The translations under genes and the position numbers were made by a program. A stretch of DNA of 64,000 nt, from assembly GCA_015143295.1 (NCBI GenBank), contig CM026551.1, positions 14,929,827-14,993,826 of the forward strand, written 5' to 3'. The stretch comes from Tetracentron sinense (Eukaryota > Streptophyta > Magnoliopsida > Trochodendrales > Trochodendraceae). This document shows, piece after piece, positions 22,439-34,890 of the stretch (the stretch's first letter is position 1; every line of letters starts with the position of its first letter). The notes beneath the pieces were generated by a model. The model had not been told where the DNA came from and searched no databases. It saw nothing but the letters and a program-made list of their open reading frames with translations.

Positions 22439-23599
22439 TGTTAAAACATAGGTGGGTCTAGTGTGTTTTGGGTTCTTGCCTCTAAGCATCAAAGACAAGT
22501 GAAGATAAAGACCGAAGAAGTTTGATTGAAGATATTCCGATCATCGTCTTCGTTTCACTTATAGGATGATAAGTGACCTAGATACCTTGTTACCCTAAGT
22601 GGAAATTGACTTAGATCATCATTAAAATTCTAGGTGTCTTGCTAGACTTGTTGGAACCTGAAAAATCAGGTTTCTGGGCAAAACTGGTGAAGACCAATCG
22701 ACCGACCATGGAACCGGTCGACTAACCATGGTGACCGGTCGATCGAGGTTCGATAAATTTTGTTAAGCAAAATTTTCCAGAGCCAGGTCTTTTGACCAGT
22801 CGACCGAACATACCTCTGGTCGACCGGTCCTCGTGAATTTTGTTTCCTAATTGGTTTCTAATTCCGAGGATGCCTATATATAAATATGATTTGATCCCCA
22901 TTCGAACCCAAAGAGTTTAGAGAGTTTAGACAGTGTATTTAAAGAAAAATTAGGGTTTTCCAAACCCATTCTTCTCCCTTCTTCCACCCAAGAGTTTGCA
23001 AGACTTTGTTGATCATTCTTGCTTGTGATTCCATTGTTGGGAATACAACTAGAGTTTGTTTTATGAAACAACCATCAACTCGTTCTGTTAAGAACACTTG
23101 ACCGGTGAGAATCAGAGCTGTTGCGAAGATCCGAGGTGGATCGTGAAAATTTAGTCAGAGGAATCTGAAACCGTCGTTGACGGAGATCGATCAGAAGATT
23201 GTAGTTGTGGAGATCTAAGAGGAGTACAAATGATCGTGGTTGATCACGGGACTTGCGGGTATATGGTGACTTTTCGAGACATGAAAGACTAAGAATTGAA
23301 TGATCATAGTGTCGAGTCTGAGGGAGTTAGGTTCGAGTCTTATAAGTTCTTGTTGATTTTATCTTAGTGATATATCTTTGCTGGACTAGGTCCTGTGGTT
23401 TTTCCCGGAAAAGTTTTCACGTAAAACCCTTTGTGTTGTGGTTTGCTTGTCTTTTCTATTTCTACCTTTATTGTTCATCCTCCATTAGTTAATAATTTAA
23501 TTGCATAAATTAAAAATGGTAGATAAACTTTTAGGAAGAATTAGCCATCCTTCTTTGAATTTGTGAGTTCTTGACTCAAACACAAATTTGGGATTCACA
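22439..23599 (+). mobile_element. LTR-like insertion (possible solo LTR) inside the Copia element
   Basis: The sequence between TGTTAAAACATAGG and GGGATTCACA interrupts the Copia coding region between protease and integrase. It has a TATA-like box CCTATATATAAATA (about 22873), a leader-like stretch, and a cluster of ACCGGTCGACC-type palindromes at 22700-22830. Size and layout fit a solo LTR of a SIRE-like Copia, but no clean 5-bp TSD is seen, so the ends are approximate. Confidence 0.45.
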
Positions 23600-24850
23600 G
23601 GATTTATTTTCACTTACCTTTAGGAACAACTGGTGACTCCATAGGGAGTTTCCATTCTCCATTACCAAAGTAGTTTTCATAACCCTGTCGGTCTACTGCA
23701 ATCCTAGAAATCAAATTGAGGCGTAAATCAGGAACATGTCGCACATTTTTCATGGTCAATGTGCACCCAACATTATTTTGTATGCACACATAACCAATTC
23801 CCATAATTTTCGAATTTAGTAGTGTTGCCCATCTTCACAGTACCAAAGTCTCCTACTTTGTACTCTTTATCGGAAGTAGCATGGTAGGAAGTGGTTGTAT
23901 CCACAACCTACTCAATATCTTGATTTACAACATGCAAACACTCTTCCTCACCAAAAGAAAGAACCACCACATCTTCAATGGACATAGCGGCTGTAGTATT
24001 TTTTTCGTTGTCCTTCTGATTATTATTACCCTCTTTTTGTTCCCTTTTCCAAATTCGGAAATTTCTCTTCATATGCCCCTCTTTGACACATTAATAGCAC
24101 TTGATTTTTTCTCTAGACTTTGACCTACTTTTGGATTGGTCGCGACCCTTTGGCCCTCTACTCTTACTTCTTCCCCTATTCTCAGTGACAAGAGCTTGTG
24201 CATAATTTGTACCCACTGATTTTCTTCTCATCTCTTTCATTAAACAAACTATTAGTAACCAAACTCATTGATAACTCACCATTCGGAGCAAAGTTACTCA
24301 TTGTAACAACCAAAGTTTCCCAACTATCTGACAAAGAGGTCAAAAGCAATAATGCTTGTAACTCATCATCAAAGACCAATTTTATTTTAGTCAATTGGTT
24401 TACTAGACATTGAAACTCATTCAAATGCTCAGCAATAGGGCCACCCTCTTTAACCTTCATGTTCAAAAGCTTTCTAATTAAGAAAGCCTTGTTCCCACCT
24501 GTCTTTTGCTCATACAAAGACACCAACTTCTTCCGAAGAGATTGTGCATTAGTTTCATTAGACACGTGGTGGAACACACTATCATCCAACCATTGTCTAG
24601 TAGTCTCGATGGTTTTTCTATTCAATTTATTCCAATCCTAATCGGACATTTCTCCCGGCTTGCCCTTATCACCTTCAATAGAGTCATTTATGTCTTTACA
24701 ATAAAGGATATCCTCCATCTTAGGTTTCCAAATCAACCAATTTGAATTATTGAGTTTAATCAAGGTACTAGTGATACCCTCCATTTTAATCCACATAAGA
24801 CCACCACACTCCAACCAACCAAAGCTTTGATACCACTTGTTGGGCCACAA
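23600..24850 (-). pseudogene. Copia gag and protease remnants
   Basis: 24182-24625 encodes a UBN2-type Copia gag segment (LYEQKTGGNKAFLIRKLLNMK, then NEFQCLVNQL). A zinc-knuckle region follows near 24050-24110. 23610-23804 is the segment after the protease, with VRHVPDLRLNLIS. All are on the minus strand and broken. Confidence 0.8.
24824..24835 (-). other. Primer-binding site of the Copia element
   Basis: On the minus strand it reads TGGTATCAAAGC, close to the Met-initiator tRNA complement used by Copia elements. It lies two bases from the LTR end at 24838. Confidence 0.8.
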
Positions 24851-25340
24851 GCAAGGTATATGTGTGAATTAAAGTAACTAATCAAAAGGGTACTAGATGC
24901 AATCACCTAGTTAGAGCACTCAATATATATGAAGGAAACCTCTAAGAGACAATTTATCAAACACATTAAGAGCAACCATGTAAGAACACCAAGATGTACG
25001 TGGAAAACCCTCCAATGAAGAGGGAAAAACCATGGGGCAAATCTGAGTAATCCAGTATAACAACGAAATAGAAATACAATGATCTCTCTCAAGTTTTTGT
25101 CCAAAACTTGAGGTCTTACAACTTTTAGAAACAAACAAAGAGTTATCTCTTTTTGATTTTTACAAACAAATCACTTACCACAAAACACTTCCAAGCTATT
25201 GAGTTGGAGAAATACCAAATCCGTAGGACACCCACTGCAAAGGATTGAATAAAGTGGTAGAACAACAAGCTTGGAGAACTAGCTCTCCTTTTGAGAAAAA
25301 TCATTTGCTGAAATTTCCCTCCTTTTGCTTGCACATTGAC
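24838..25340 (-). repeat. 5' LTR of the Copia element (partial)
   Basis: It starts TGTTGGGCCACAAGCAAGG on the plus strand and tracks the 3' LTR to about 25330, after which similarity fades. The outer end of the LTR is therefore missing or replaced. Confidence 0.8.
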
Positions 25341-26689
25341 CATGAAAAATCTTATTAGAAACCTTTGCTGAAATTTGAGTCACTTTGCTGAAATTCTAAC
25401 AAAAGGTTGTAATACCTCAAGTTTCCAAGTTATGTCACGATAGTAAGAATTAATCTTGTTAGAAACCTTGACAAAGTGACTTAAATTTCCCAACAACTAA
25501 CATGATAAAGTTCAAAATGTCAAGCTTTATAAGTCTCAACAACTCACACATAGGCCAACTTCCCAAAAAGGCCTTGCTTAAGGAGAGAGGGTGGAGCCTT
25601 ATGTAGCACCAGAGGGGTACATCGTTTCCGATGTGAGACTAAGTTGGATAACACCAACCGTCCAAGTCAGGTAAGTACAACCACTTTTTCTTTTTTTGGT
25701 AAAGGTAAATACACAACTCACACACATAGGCCAACCACACACACGACCAACAAAAGACTAAACCCAATCTAACTCCTCTTGGGTAAATATTTTAGGTATA
25801 AAATGATAATAATAATTAATCGTATTTTTGCATGGTAACTCTCCCATAGTTTTATATTAAATAATATATAAGATGAAATTTTTTTTTGATAATCTTTGAT
25901 TTCTTAGACAAAGGAAAATACTTCACATGCATTGCCTATAAGATCAAAATTAGAAATTTAATGAAGGCCATATATGGGATTTCATTATTGAAAGTACAAA
26001 CACCTAAGATTAAGGAGTCAACTAACAAACTAAATTGTATAAAAAATAATAATAGTAATAATAAAAAAGATGTCATGCACCTTAAAAAAAAAAAAAAAAA
26101 AAGTTTTGATGTACGGTGGCAAAGCCTCTCCTTTTCATACTGGGCGAGTTGAGAGAGAGATATTAGGTGAGTTGAGACTCGAGAGAGAGATGTACTTGTA
26201 CTTTTGACTTCATCATTGCTAAGAGCCTAAGATTACCATTATTCAATTTGTTTGGTATTTCTCCATATTGGTTAAAATTTCTGAATTCTAAATTTTCTTT
26301 CTATTTTTTTTTTCGGTAGAAAAAGTTACATCTTGATTGTAATGGATGCAGAAACTATCTTCTTTTTCTTCATAAAAGATATTTTCATGTGCCTTTCTTT
26401 TCCTTTATTTCTAGAGGAATCTTGCCTATAAACTAGCTCCCTTCACACCATAACCACCTTCTTTTCTTCAGGAAATTTCCCTCTCATTTCTTTTTTTGAC
26501 TTGTGATTCTCTCATGTTCTAACCGTTAAAACACAAAAACCTCTTTAACTACTCTTTTAACTCTGTTATCAACTTTAACTTATAGAGTTATTTTTTTTCT
26601 TCTAAAAATAAAGGTTAGATGGTTGAACTCTAAGGGTTAATAAATCTTAATCATAATTAACTAGTATTAAAAGAGAAATGTGTTAGACT
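25341..26689. other. Unassigned stretch with dispersed repeats
   Basis: 25430-25520 (AAGAATTAATCTTGTTAGAA, ACCTTGACAAAGTG) recurs in looser form at 30120-30215 and 30550-30640. 26520-26690 holds one diverged copy of the CACGTG/TTAACC foldback family. No gene is visible. Confidence 0.45.
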
Positions 26690-27110
26690 CAAGGTTTGAA
26701 ATTTCAGTTTCGGACAACCCCAACGACATCGAAATTGGGTTTATTTCGAAAATCAGATTTCGGCCAAAATTTCGGATTTCAATGATTTCGGAATTTCGGC
26801 CAAAATTTGATTTTTTTATAAAAATTTTTAAATAGTTTTTTTAATTAAAATTTTGAAATATTCCGAAATTTTTACTGAAATTTCGAAATTTTATATACTA
26901 ATTTTAAAAATAAAATAATAATATTTATATAAATATATAAAATTTTAATAAAATATTATTTTTTAAACATATATATTAATAAATATATATAATTAATAAA
27001 ATATTAATATTTCGGATTTCGAAATTTTGCCCGAAATCCTGCAGGTTTTTTGGATTTCGGTTTGGGTTGGCTGGCCGAAATCATCAAAAATTTCAAAATT
27101 AAAAACCTTG
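26690..27110. mobile_element. hAT-type MITE with perfect 8-bp TSD
   Basis: Ends CAAGGTTTGAAATTTC and (other strand) CAAGGTTTTTAATTTTGAAA are flanked by GTTAGACT at 26682-26689 and 27111-27118. The interior is rich in ATTTCGGCCAAAATTTCGG. A relative lies at 38192-38444. There is no coding capacity. Confidence 0.85.
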
Positions 27111-27416
27111 GTTAGACTTGTGGGAAGTAACCAGACTCAATGGAGTTTGATCACAACTTGAGAGAATTTGAAATCTTCATTTTTAAAAGCAAAAACTTTT
27201 GAAGTCAACATCCACTTTTTTTTTTCTTTTATTGTCAAGGCAAGTGGGCGCCCCTCTTCTTCTTTCTAGAAAAGATAAAACCGTATCTTTCTATGCCAAA
27301 AAAAAAGGGTCACTAAGTGTCACTTTCATAGACGAAAAAAGGGTGTCAAAATTAAAATTAAATATCATTTTTCATAATTCTGTCTTTTTCTTAGAATAGT
27401 GGTGCTATCCCGCACC

Positions 27417-27906
27417 TAGGGCAGTAAACGAATGTAGATATTATCCGTTTCCGATTCGTATCCGAATCCGTTTAGTCGGATAATTATCTGGATAAGTATC
27501 CGGAGGAGCAGATTCGGATAGTAAAATACTATCTGTTTATAATCGGATACGGATATTATTATATCCGATTCGATAAATATCAGTCCGATTATATAATATA
27601 TATAAATAATATATTTTCAATTTATAAAATTAATATAACCTTTAAAATATATTTTTTAATAAAACTTTATATATTTATATATTTTTACATTTTTTAAGTA
27701 TTAATTTATATTTTTTAATTTTTTTTAAAATTAATTGGATAATTCGGATACTATCTGAATCTGAATATTTTAATCAGAGTCAAATACGGATATCATATTT
27801 CACTATCCGCCGGATATTTATTCAGATTCGGATATCTGGATATATAATCGGATACAAATTCGGATATATCAATATCTGCTCCGAATCTGCTCCATTTACA
27901 GCCCTA
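27417..27906. mobile_element. hAT MITE nested in the 27396-29371 element
   Basis: Ends TAGGGCAGTAAACG and, on the other strand, TAGGGCTGTAAATGG. Perfect 8-bp TSD CCCGCACC lies at 27409-27416 and 27907-27914. The interior is ATCCGAATCCG-type repeats. A second, decayed member is at 28950-29238. Confidence 0.88.
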
Positions 27907-28209
27907 CCCGCACCCCTACATTTAATGAGTACACACAATTAAGTGAAAAAGGTATCATCTAAAGAGAAAAATGACAATAATACCCTTCTTGCCTGTTCAT
28001 ATTTATCGTTGTACCTCTCCTGACAATTAAATAGCAACCCCCCTTTTCGTCTCATCTTTTATGCAAATTTAAGCTTCACATTTTATTTTTAAAACATTTA
28101 ATATTTTTCTTTGGGGAGTTAGTTATTTTTACATTTCTCCATTTTTAATATTACATCCAAGATCTAAGCTTAGGTTTGGATAAATAACCCAAACCTGTTT
28201 TATCCAGGA

Positions 28210-28560
28210 AGATAAGAGATCTAAGCTTAACAGGACATTCTAGAACCGAATAAAGAGTTCCTAAGCTTTGAACATTACATCCAAGATCGGCCAAAAAGTC
28301 TGCACAAATGTTAGCTTCTCTGAATATTATGATGAATGGAAGAATAAATACGCATCATTATGATATTGTGCTTATTTCAGTACCAATTTGTGCAATGATG
28401 ATTAGCTTATGTCATTCCAAGCATCGACTATAATTTTAGAATCTGATTCAGTGTTCACCTAAATCAACGCTAGGCTATATATGACAAATCTTGAGTCCAT
28501 CAAGAAGGGCTCTCGTCTCAGCAATATTGTTTCTCAAAGCACCATAATAGAATAGAATGC
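28210..28560 (-). pseudogene. LINE-type RNase H (RVT_3) remnant
   Basis: The minus strand gives AETRALLDGLKICH, an ESDSKIIVDAWND motif with the acidic ESDS box, and EANICADFLADLGCNV. These are typical of the RNase H-like domain at the 3' end of plant L1-type LINE proteins. The frames are interrupted, and the remnant lies inside a hAT element. It may have been captured or inserted there. Confidence 0.6.
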
Positions 28561-28949
28561 TGCAATGAAGTTGCTTTTGTGGACTCTGATGACACGCTTT
28601 GGCCACGTAGATTTATGGATCGGCTGGAGTTTCTAGTGCGTGGGCCTTCGGCTATGCTCCCCATAGCCGAGTGATGCCGCCAACCATGCGTACAACGCCA
28701 GAGCCACCAAAATCTATCTATTACCACATAATCGAACAGAAGATTATCCACTTAGGAAGGATTGCCCCAGCTATTACAGGACCAGAACAAGTGAGAAACC
28801 ACTAGGTAAACAAAAATCGTTAATTGGGCCCGCTATAGAGCTACTAATGATGCCAAAGATTAGAATGGCGAAAGCCCACTGATAGTAGGAGCGCCGGTCT
28901 CAGGTTAGATCAAGTTGGCTCCTTTGATCGAAGAGAGGGGTTACAATAC

Positions 28950-29238
28950 GACTGCAAACAGAGCAGATAAATGTATATTCGAATTCGTATCCATTTACAT
29001 ATCTTAATATCCAAATTCGAATAAATATTCGTTGGATAGTGAAATAATTATATATATAATAATATATTATATAATGGGTCAATATTTATTGAATCAGATA
29101 TACCAATATCCATATTCGTATTTAATTAGAAACAGATAGTAAAATCACTATTTGAATTCGCTGTGCCGAATACCTATTCGGATAATTATCTGAGCAAATT
29201 TGGATACGAATCGGACCTGTATCTGTTGACAACCCTAG
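28950..29238. mobile_element. Decayed hAT MITE, relative of 27417-27906
   Basis: It shares CGAATTCGTATCC and ATTCGGATAATTATCTG motifs with 27417-27906 and ends GTTGACAACCCTAG. The left end is lost, so no TSD can be called. Confidence 0.55.
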
Positions 29239-29407
29239 TTACCAAAGTCATTGATCCACAATTATAAGAAAGAGGAAGAATGTAAGAAGGGCATTATTGT
29301 CCTTATGTTTTTTTTTAAACTTCTGCTATATACCTATTAAATGTTAGTGTGGCATAGCATCAACATCACCCTTCTTCGAAAAAAAGGAAATAGTAGGAGT
29401 CTGCAAG

Positions 29408-29800
29408 GGCGTTTGGTAACACTATTCTAAATAGGTGAAACTTTTTTAAAAATTGTGCTTAATTGGATTTTAGATTGTTAAGTTGAAGGTTAATTGGATG
29501 TCTACATCTTTTTGAAGTAGAGGCTTTAGAGGTAAAAACCTGTACTTTAAAATGTAACGCATAACAACTTTTTTCTTTGGAGGACCCATACGCTTCGCTT
29601 TTTCCTGCACCCACGAGGGAGGGATGGATTGATTGATCATAAAACAGATTGGTGAGCTGCTGCTTGATGAACCACTGCTGCCACCCTTCAATCGGAAAAG
29701 ATGTAGACATCTAATTAACCTTCAACTTAACAATCTGAACTTCAACTAAGTATAATTTTCAAATAAGCCCTACCTATTTAAATTAGTGTTACCAAAGGCC
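29408..29800. mobile_element. Foldback MITE with arms of about 110 bp
   Basis: The left arm GGCGTTTGGTAACACTATTC...TTAAGTTGAAGGTTAATTGG and the inverted right arm GGCCTTTGGTAACACTAATT...TTAAGTTGAAGGTTAATTAG pair over most of their length, up to GATGTCTACATC. The TSD is unclear. The open frames here are arm artefacts. Confidence 0.75.
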
Positions 29801-32539
29801 ACCTACTCTTTTGTGGAGTGGTCCATAAGGATTTCTGATGGAACACACTAGCAAGCCACATACCAATGTCCAAGTGGCTTGCATGGGCCGACCAGCAAAA
29901 GTATTTCCCTTGAGCTGGTGCTCTGTATGAGAACAACTTTTAGGGTCTGTTCTTTTTGGAAAGACTTATGACACTATGCAAGTTTTCTCATTTAGATAGT
30001 ATGCATTTTCTAATATGCATTTTCTTTATAATTTGACGTTTCGTGCTTTTCATCTCTTGGGTTGAAATTCTCATAAATTTCAAATGCTGCAAAATAAATA
30101 TTTTCAAGTCTCATTAAAGTGACAAGACTTAAAACCTCATTATAATAAGAATTAATCTTGTTAAAAACCTTGACAAAAAAAAAGTGTCAAACTTTATAAA
30201 TATTAGCAAAAAAAGGAACCCTTCAGGGAGTCTTGTCTTACTAAAATACCACTAGACATGGGTACGTGACTTGCTTGGGTGTGTTCTGCAAAGGATTAAA
30301 AGTCTGCAAAACCACACTCATGGAAGCCACTTCTTCGGTTATGCCTCAGCACCTTGTTAGTTGCTTATTTTTACATTCCTCCATTTTTAATATTATCACG
30401 ACCAAGGTGGTGGGGGAGCGGGCGAGAGGGTGTGTTCAATGGATAATATGTATTTTTTTTTTAGAACTAGATGTATCAATGCTTTTCATCTATTCGGTTT
30501 CAAATTTCAATTCTCATTAGACTTTAAAAGCAGCAAAATGTAAAAATGATAAAGACTTAGATGGTAAAAATTAATCTCGTTAAAAACCTTAATAAATTGC
30601 CTCAAATTTTCTACTAGTAATCTTGACAAAATGTCTCAGCTAAAGACGGACTCTCATTGGACTTGTGGTTACAAAATGAAGCAATTACAACGAAATTGTT
30701 TATGCGGTGATTTTTCAAGTTCAAATATGCACCTCTAGCTCAAATGGCTAAGTGTGCCCCTCTGATAAGTGTGTTCTAAAGATCATTGAATAGAGGGAAA
30801 CCGTTCCTTCATGATGTGACATGCAGCAACTTTACTAACCAACTAACCCTACCTACCAATGGTTAAATTAATGAATAATAATACCTATCTGCAAGGTCTT
30901 TTGCACCCGTGGGTTTCTATTTTTAGTAGTAAAGTTATCATGTAACACATACATACACCCTACGGCACACACAGAGCCTAGACCTCAGACCTAAGGTAGC
31001 CGCTAAGGTGCCATAAGGGCAAGTCCAAGCAACCACTCTAAAAGGGTATGTCTTAAGGAGGGTTGATGGCCCCTTATACACCCCCGGAGAAGTCCACGTC
31101 CCCACCACGGGTTTCTGTTTAAAAGCCCCTTTCCTTTTCCTGTTTCAATGGGAACCCTAAATTATAACCCTAGATACTAAACCCTATATCCCAAGTCTTA
31201 AAAACCCTAGATATCCTAAACCCCTGATTCTTGTTCTAGATAAATGATGCCCCAAGGAATGGTTCTCATCTCAAATTGAATTTTTCCAAGCCAACGTTCC
31301 TACTCGGTCCACCTGGCCCCTGGGATTGAGGGCAAGAATTTCTCTCTCCCTTTCTCGATAAAACCCACCAAAAGAAAAGTCTGGAATCTACTCATGAAAT
31401 GCATGATCAGATGGAAAAACCATTCTATTCTGGCTTCATAACCGGATTCTTTTACCATCTCATCGATCAGACTATCCATGACTATATATATAGTGCATGC
31501 TATTCTGGGTCCCAAAACTATTTAAAAACTTTCCCTTTGAGACTCACTCTCACATGGCTCATGACTCCAGGGTGGTTCGAGTGCACCACCCTATCACCCT
31601 TATATCTCAGGCTTATAGTGCATCTACAATCTTTGTTGACCTTCTCAAATCAACCCCTTTATGTCGTTACTATGTCCTTATTGGCTCCCCCCCCCCCAAA
31701 AAAAAAATAAAATAAAATTGGCTTCCTGTTCGTGGTCTTCTCTCTAGTCGTAAAGGTGTTCATTTACCAACTGGGTAGCTTTGTTTTTTTTGTTTGAAGA
31801 AGAAAAAGTTACATATATACATTGGATACTCGTTGGAATCACACCAATAAATAGAAATTATAAGTTGGAATACCCCTTCCCATCTATACTTTGGATATAT
31901 AAAATTAAATCTTAATATATAGTTCTTAATTAATTAACTACTTCTAAAGTTGTTGCAAGGTCATGTACTTTGATATGACTCAATACGATGAGGCCCGGAT
32001 GTTTCTTTTTTTGAAACTGTTTTGTAAGACTAAGAAGTAGCCATTAGACTTGATCCAATCTACCCTCACACCGAGGGCACCCCTAAGAAATCAAATCAGT
32101 CAAACAAGGACATTGGCTCGCATGTTAAAGTAACCACTAGACTCCAAGGGCTTTGGTTCCTTGATGACAAAACACTCCATAATCGCGTGTATTCTTTGAC
32201 TAGGGTTTCCAATAGTCATATTCTAAGGAGGTGGTCATAGCACATACTAATGGAAGAGTAGAAGAGGTGTGGGAGCTTCTTGTCTTCTCAAACAATAATG
32301 GAGACAACAACACTTCCTGATTATTCAAAACTGGAAAAAAGAATGGAGAATTTAATAACTAATGTTCATTAGAAGGTTCAAAACTCTTGAGAAGAAAAAA
32401 GAAAGAAATGAGAATCATTGTGTACCAAGTATTCAGCCTACAATTTAAAAAAAAAACTTGGTGAAGAAACTGAAACTATGAGAATAATCAATAAGAGGAA
32501 ATGTAACCTAAGTAAGCGTGACGCATAGGGCATGTCATT
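29801..32539. other. Unassigned intergenic stretch with dispersed repeats
   Basis: It holds two loose copies (30030-30215, 30480-30640) of the repeat seen at 25430, a shared TTTTTACATTCCTCCATTTTTAA segment also near 28125, and a C-run followed by an A-run at 31688-31710. No gene or clear transposon end is seen. Confidence 0.4.
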
Positions 32540-32811
32540 TTCCGATGCCATATCGCAAACCTCTGGACCCGCTGATCGCAGGACTTATCGTCGCATTCCT
32601 TGTTGAACTTACACTCGGAAATTAGGCGTGATCGGTGACTCATAGCGACTGATTATGACAATTTGTTTTCTCTGCCAACCGAGTTCATCAATGAAAAGCA
32701 TTAGGTCCAGACCCATGACAATAGAGTTCAAATCAGCAACTTCGAATCTTCCGCCAAACTGAATCTTGGATTCTAGGTTCCCCAAGGGGTGCTTAAATAA
32801 TTCATGGGGTC
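32540..32811 (-). pseudogene. LINE RNase H-like remnant
   Basis: The minus strand gives IQFGGRFEVADLNSIVMGLD followed by LMLFIDELGWQRKQIVII, the alpha-helix and beta-strand pattern of RVT_3 domains. It is interrupted and short. It is separate from the adjacent poly(A)-tailed fragment. Confidence 0.4.
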
Positions 32812-33150
32812 TTTTTTTTTTTTTTGGTCCAAAACAAACATGTAGCTAAAATAGAAAACACACTCTATTTACAGGAGACACAACTTTGCCTAGTTCACAC
32901 TCAGGACTAACATCACCAGATTTTCTCAAATTCAAACAAGATCTACTCCTTTGCAGAGCTATATTCACAAGCTCATGAGCTCCCTTATTTTGATTTCTAG
33001 GAATATAATCAATCTGAACATTCTCAATCTGCTTCAGTAACTCCAAACAATCTAGCACTGTAGTATGAGCCTCTGCTGTTATAGAAGTTACCTTCCTAAT
33101 ATTAACAGCAGCATCAGTATTAGCCTTTGCATCTGACTGAATCATGGTGT
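32812..33150 (-). mobile_element. 5'-truncated LINE 3' end with RNase H domain and poly(A) tail
   Basis: Minus-strand coding reads SDAKANTDAAVNIRKV, SITAEAHTTVLDCLELLKQI and VQIDYIPRNQNKGAHELVN. The YIPR..N..AHELVN block is the C-terminal signature of plant LINE RNase H (RVT_3). A tail of about 14 A residues (T-run at 32812-32825 on plus) follows at the 3' side. The fragment is therefore the 3' end of a reverse-transcribed L1-type copy. Confidence 0.7.
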
Positions 33151-33616
33151 CTCACTTGGCAAAAAGTATGGCATACTTGCTGCCATTGTCATTCTAGCAT
33201 GCATGCCCGAAATCAAATGATACACCTTCAGTTAAGAGTGATCTTCTTCATTAAACCATTGATGGTCCTATTAATTTGATCTCCTAGGTGAAACTTTGAC
33301 TTGTTCGGAGAATAATAACCGTTCCATGTATAGACTATTCATTGGATAATTATCTGATGATGCAGAAGAAACATGAAAGAACACTAATATGGTCCCACAC
33401 TCCTTCATCTGTTTGCTGCATGCGTATGACACAGGTAAGAGTGCCATGCCGCCTGCCATTATTTAGCCATCAGATTTTCTTCTCTTTAAAGAAGGTTCTA
33501 AGACCAACCCTCTGGATTTCACATCAACGACTTTGACTTTTTCTTCCTTTCTTTTTGTTTTAGATATTCTTTTTTCTTGAATGGTTGACTTAGGATCCAT
33601 TTTGGACCCCTTGTTA

Positions 33617-33656
<40 letters not shown>

Positions 33657-34562
33657 TTTTTACAAAATTAATTATACTATCAGCAAATGAGAAGAATTGG
33701 TAAAACAAGGATTATTATAAAGTATTCAAGCCATTATTTGAAATGCATGAATTCATTAGTTTTTGCTTGGTGCCATAGACTGGATTAAATCTAGTTTTAT
33801 CTTCCCTTTTTTTTTTATTTACGTATTTATTTTGATTAAGACATATAACACTTGAGATTCTCTCAGGTTGCAATAGGTCCTTAGCTATAGAAATGCAACA
33901 CGTGTACCCCATAGATGTTGGTTGTATGCAGCTTTCTCTAAAATTTAATTTAAGTTAATATTTAACCTTAGGGTTTATTAATGATGATCAACTTGAGTTA
34001 AATGGGGACACAGGTCGCCTTTCTGCAACTGAAGGATGGAACCAGACGGTTCCAATAGTAGAGTATCATGTGTGTAATCAAACAAGTGATCATGGGAAGA
34101 AATAATAATAAAAATAATAATAATTTCTATTATTATTATTCTTACTATAAAAGTCAAGAGATGATTTAGAAAGATAAATACCACTTACCTACAAGTGAAT
34201 GAAGTAGACTTGGTAACCATCCAATGTTGAAAGGCCCAGCAATTACATTCAGTCTAGTTGTAATAAGGCATGGTGCTTTGTTTAGGGAATTTATGTTCAT
34301 TATAATATTGTGAACCTTATTACAACGAACACTAATTCCCTAATAGTTCTCCCTTATTAACTTAATATGAGTGAAGATCATTTTGCGAAAAATAAAAAGT
34401 AAAAAAAGATTACCGATGACTTAATTAGTAATTAGTGGAAGCCTGATATTGCCAATTCAGATTGTCCATTTGATAAGCAAGATTAGGTCGTCTTTTCACG
34501 CTGTAGATGTTCTTCGGGCTGGAAGCTGTGAGAGAAAATGGGTGGATACACGGAATTTGTGA
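33151..34562. other. Unassigned stretch with simple repeats
   Basis: It contains a GA microsatellite (33624-33654) and an AAT/ATT microsatellite near 34103-34140. Short open frames at 33271-33708 on the minus strand resemble no known protein. Confidence 0.4.
33624..33654. repeat. (GA)n microsatellite
   Basis: About fifteen uninterrupted GA units. Confidence 0.95.
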
Positions 34563-34763
34563 GATTACCTCTGGTGGCTGCCCGAGCTAGGCGCTCGGGC
34601 ATCCACAAAACAATGGGCACCTGGGGATTATTTAAGGGAGAAGTCATTTCATTGTCTCCCTATGATTTTGACTTCTGCCCATTTGATATCTTTTTCATTT
34701 AAAACGCCACCTGCCCACTGGTTTGTGGATGCCCGAGCGCCCGGGAAGCCACCAGAGATAATC
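34563..34763. mobile_element. Hairpin MITE with arms of about 52 bp
   Basis: Arms GATTACCTCTGGTGGCTGCC and, inverted, GATTATCTCTGGTGGCTTCC continue through CGCTCGGGCATCCACAAA, with GTGGGCA/ATGGGCA close behind. The arms are GC-rich against an AT-rich background. No clear TSD. Confidence 0.8.
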
Positions 34764-34890
34764 TTTTTCCATTTGTGTGTATATATCAGGGGTGGACAAG
34801 GAATTTTTACCTGGGGACCAAAGTGCATGTATCATTTAACCAAAAAAAAAGGTACATGTATCAAAAAATTAGTGAGTTTTGTGAAAAATC

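Larger units (their letters stand above)
19039..25340 (-). mobile_element. Tnt1/Tork-like Ty1-copia LTR retrotransposon, broken
   Basis: Read on the minus strand the order is 5' LTR (24838-25340, outer end lost or diverged), Met-tRNA-type primer site, gag, protease, integrase, reverse transcriptase, RNase H, polypurine tract and 3' LTR (19039-19634). The gene order and protein motifs are those of Copia, with the closest resemblance to Tnt1-94-like polyproteins. The element is broken many times and an LTR-like sequence is inserted between protease and integrase. The LTRs look roughly 85-90% alike by eye, so it is an old insertion. Confidence 0.85.
27396..29371. mobile_element. Non-autonomous hAT element of the GGTGGTGC family
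   Basis: Left end TAGTGGTGCTATCCCGCACC (interrupted by a MITE) continues after the MITE as CCTACATTTAATGAG. The right end on the other strand reads GGGTGATGTTGATGCTATG then CATTTAATAGG. Both subterminal regions carry GACAATAATRCCCTTCTT. Flanks TTCTTAGA and TTCTTCGA form an 8-bp TSD with one mismatch. It belongs to the same family as 7988, 13804 and 52598. It carries LINE-type RNase H sequence inside. Confidence 0.65.

Noticed and set aside
29459-29710. Open frames of 73-83 codons
   Set aside because: They lie across the arms and loop of a foldback MITE.
31300-31710. Open frames on both strands near 31300-31710
   Set aside because: No recognisable domain and no matching splice sites. The C- and A-run at 31688 suggests repeat-derived sequence.
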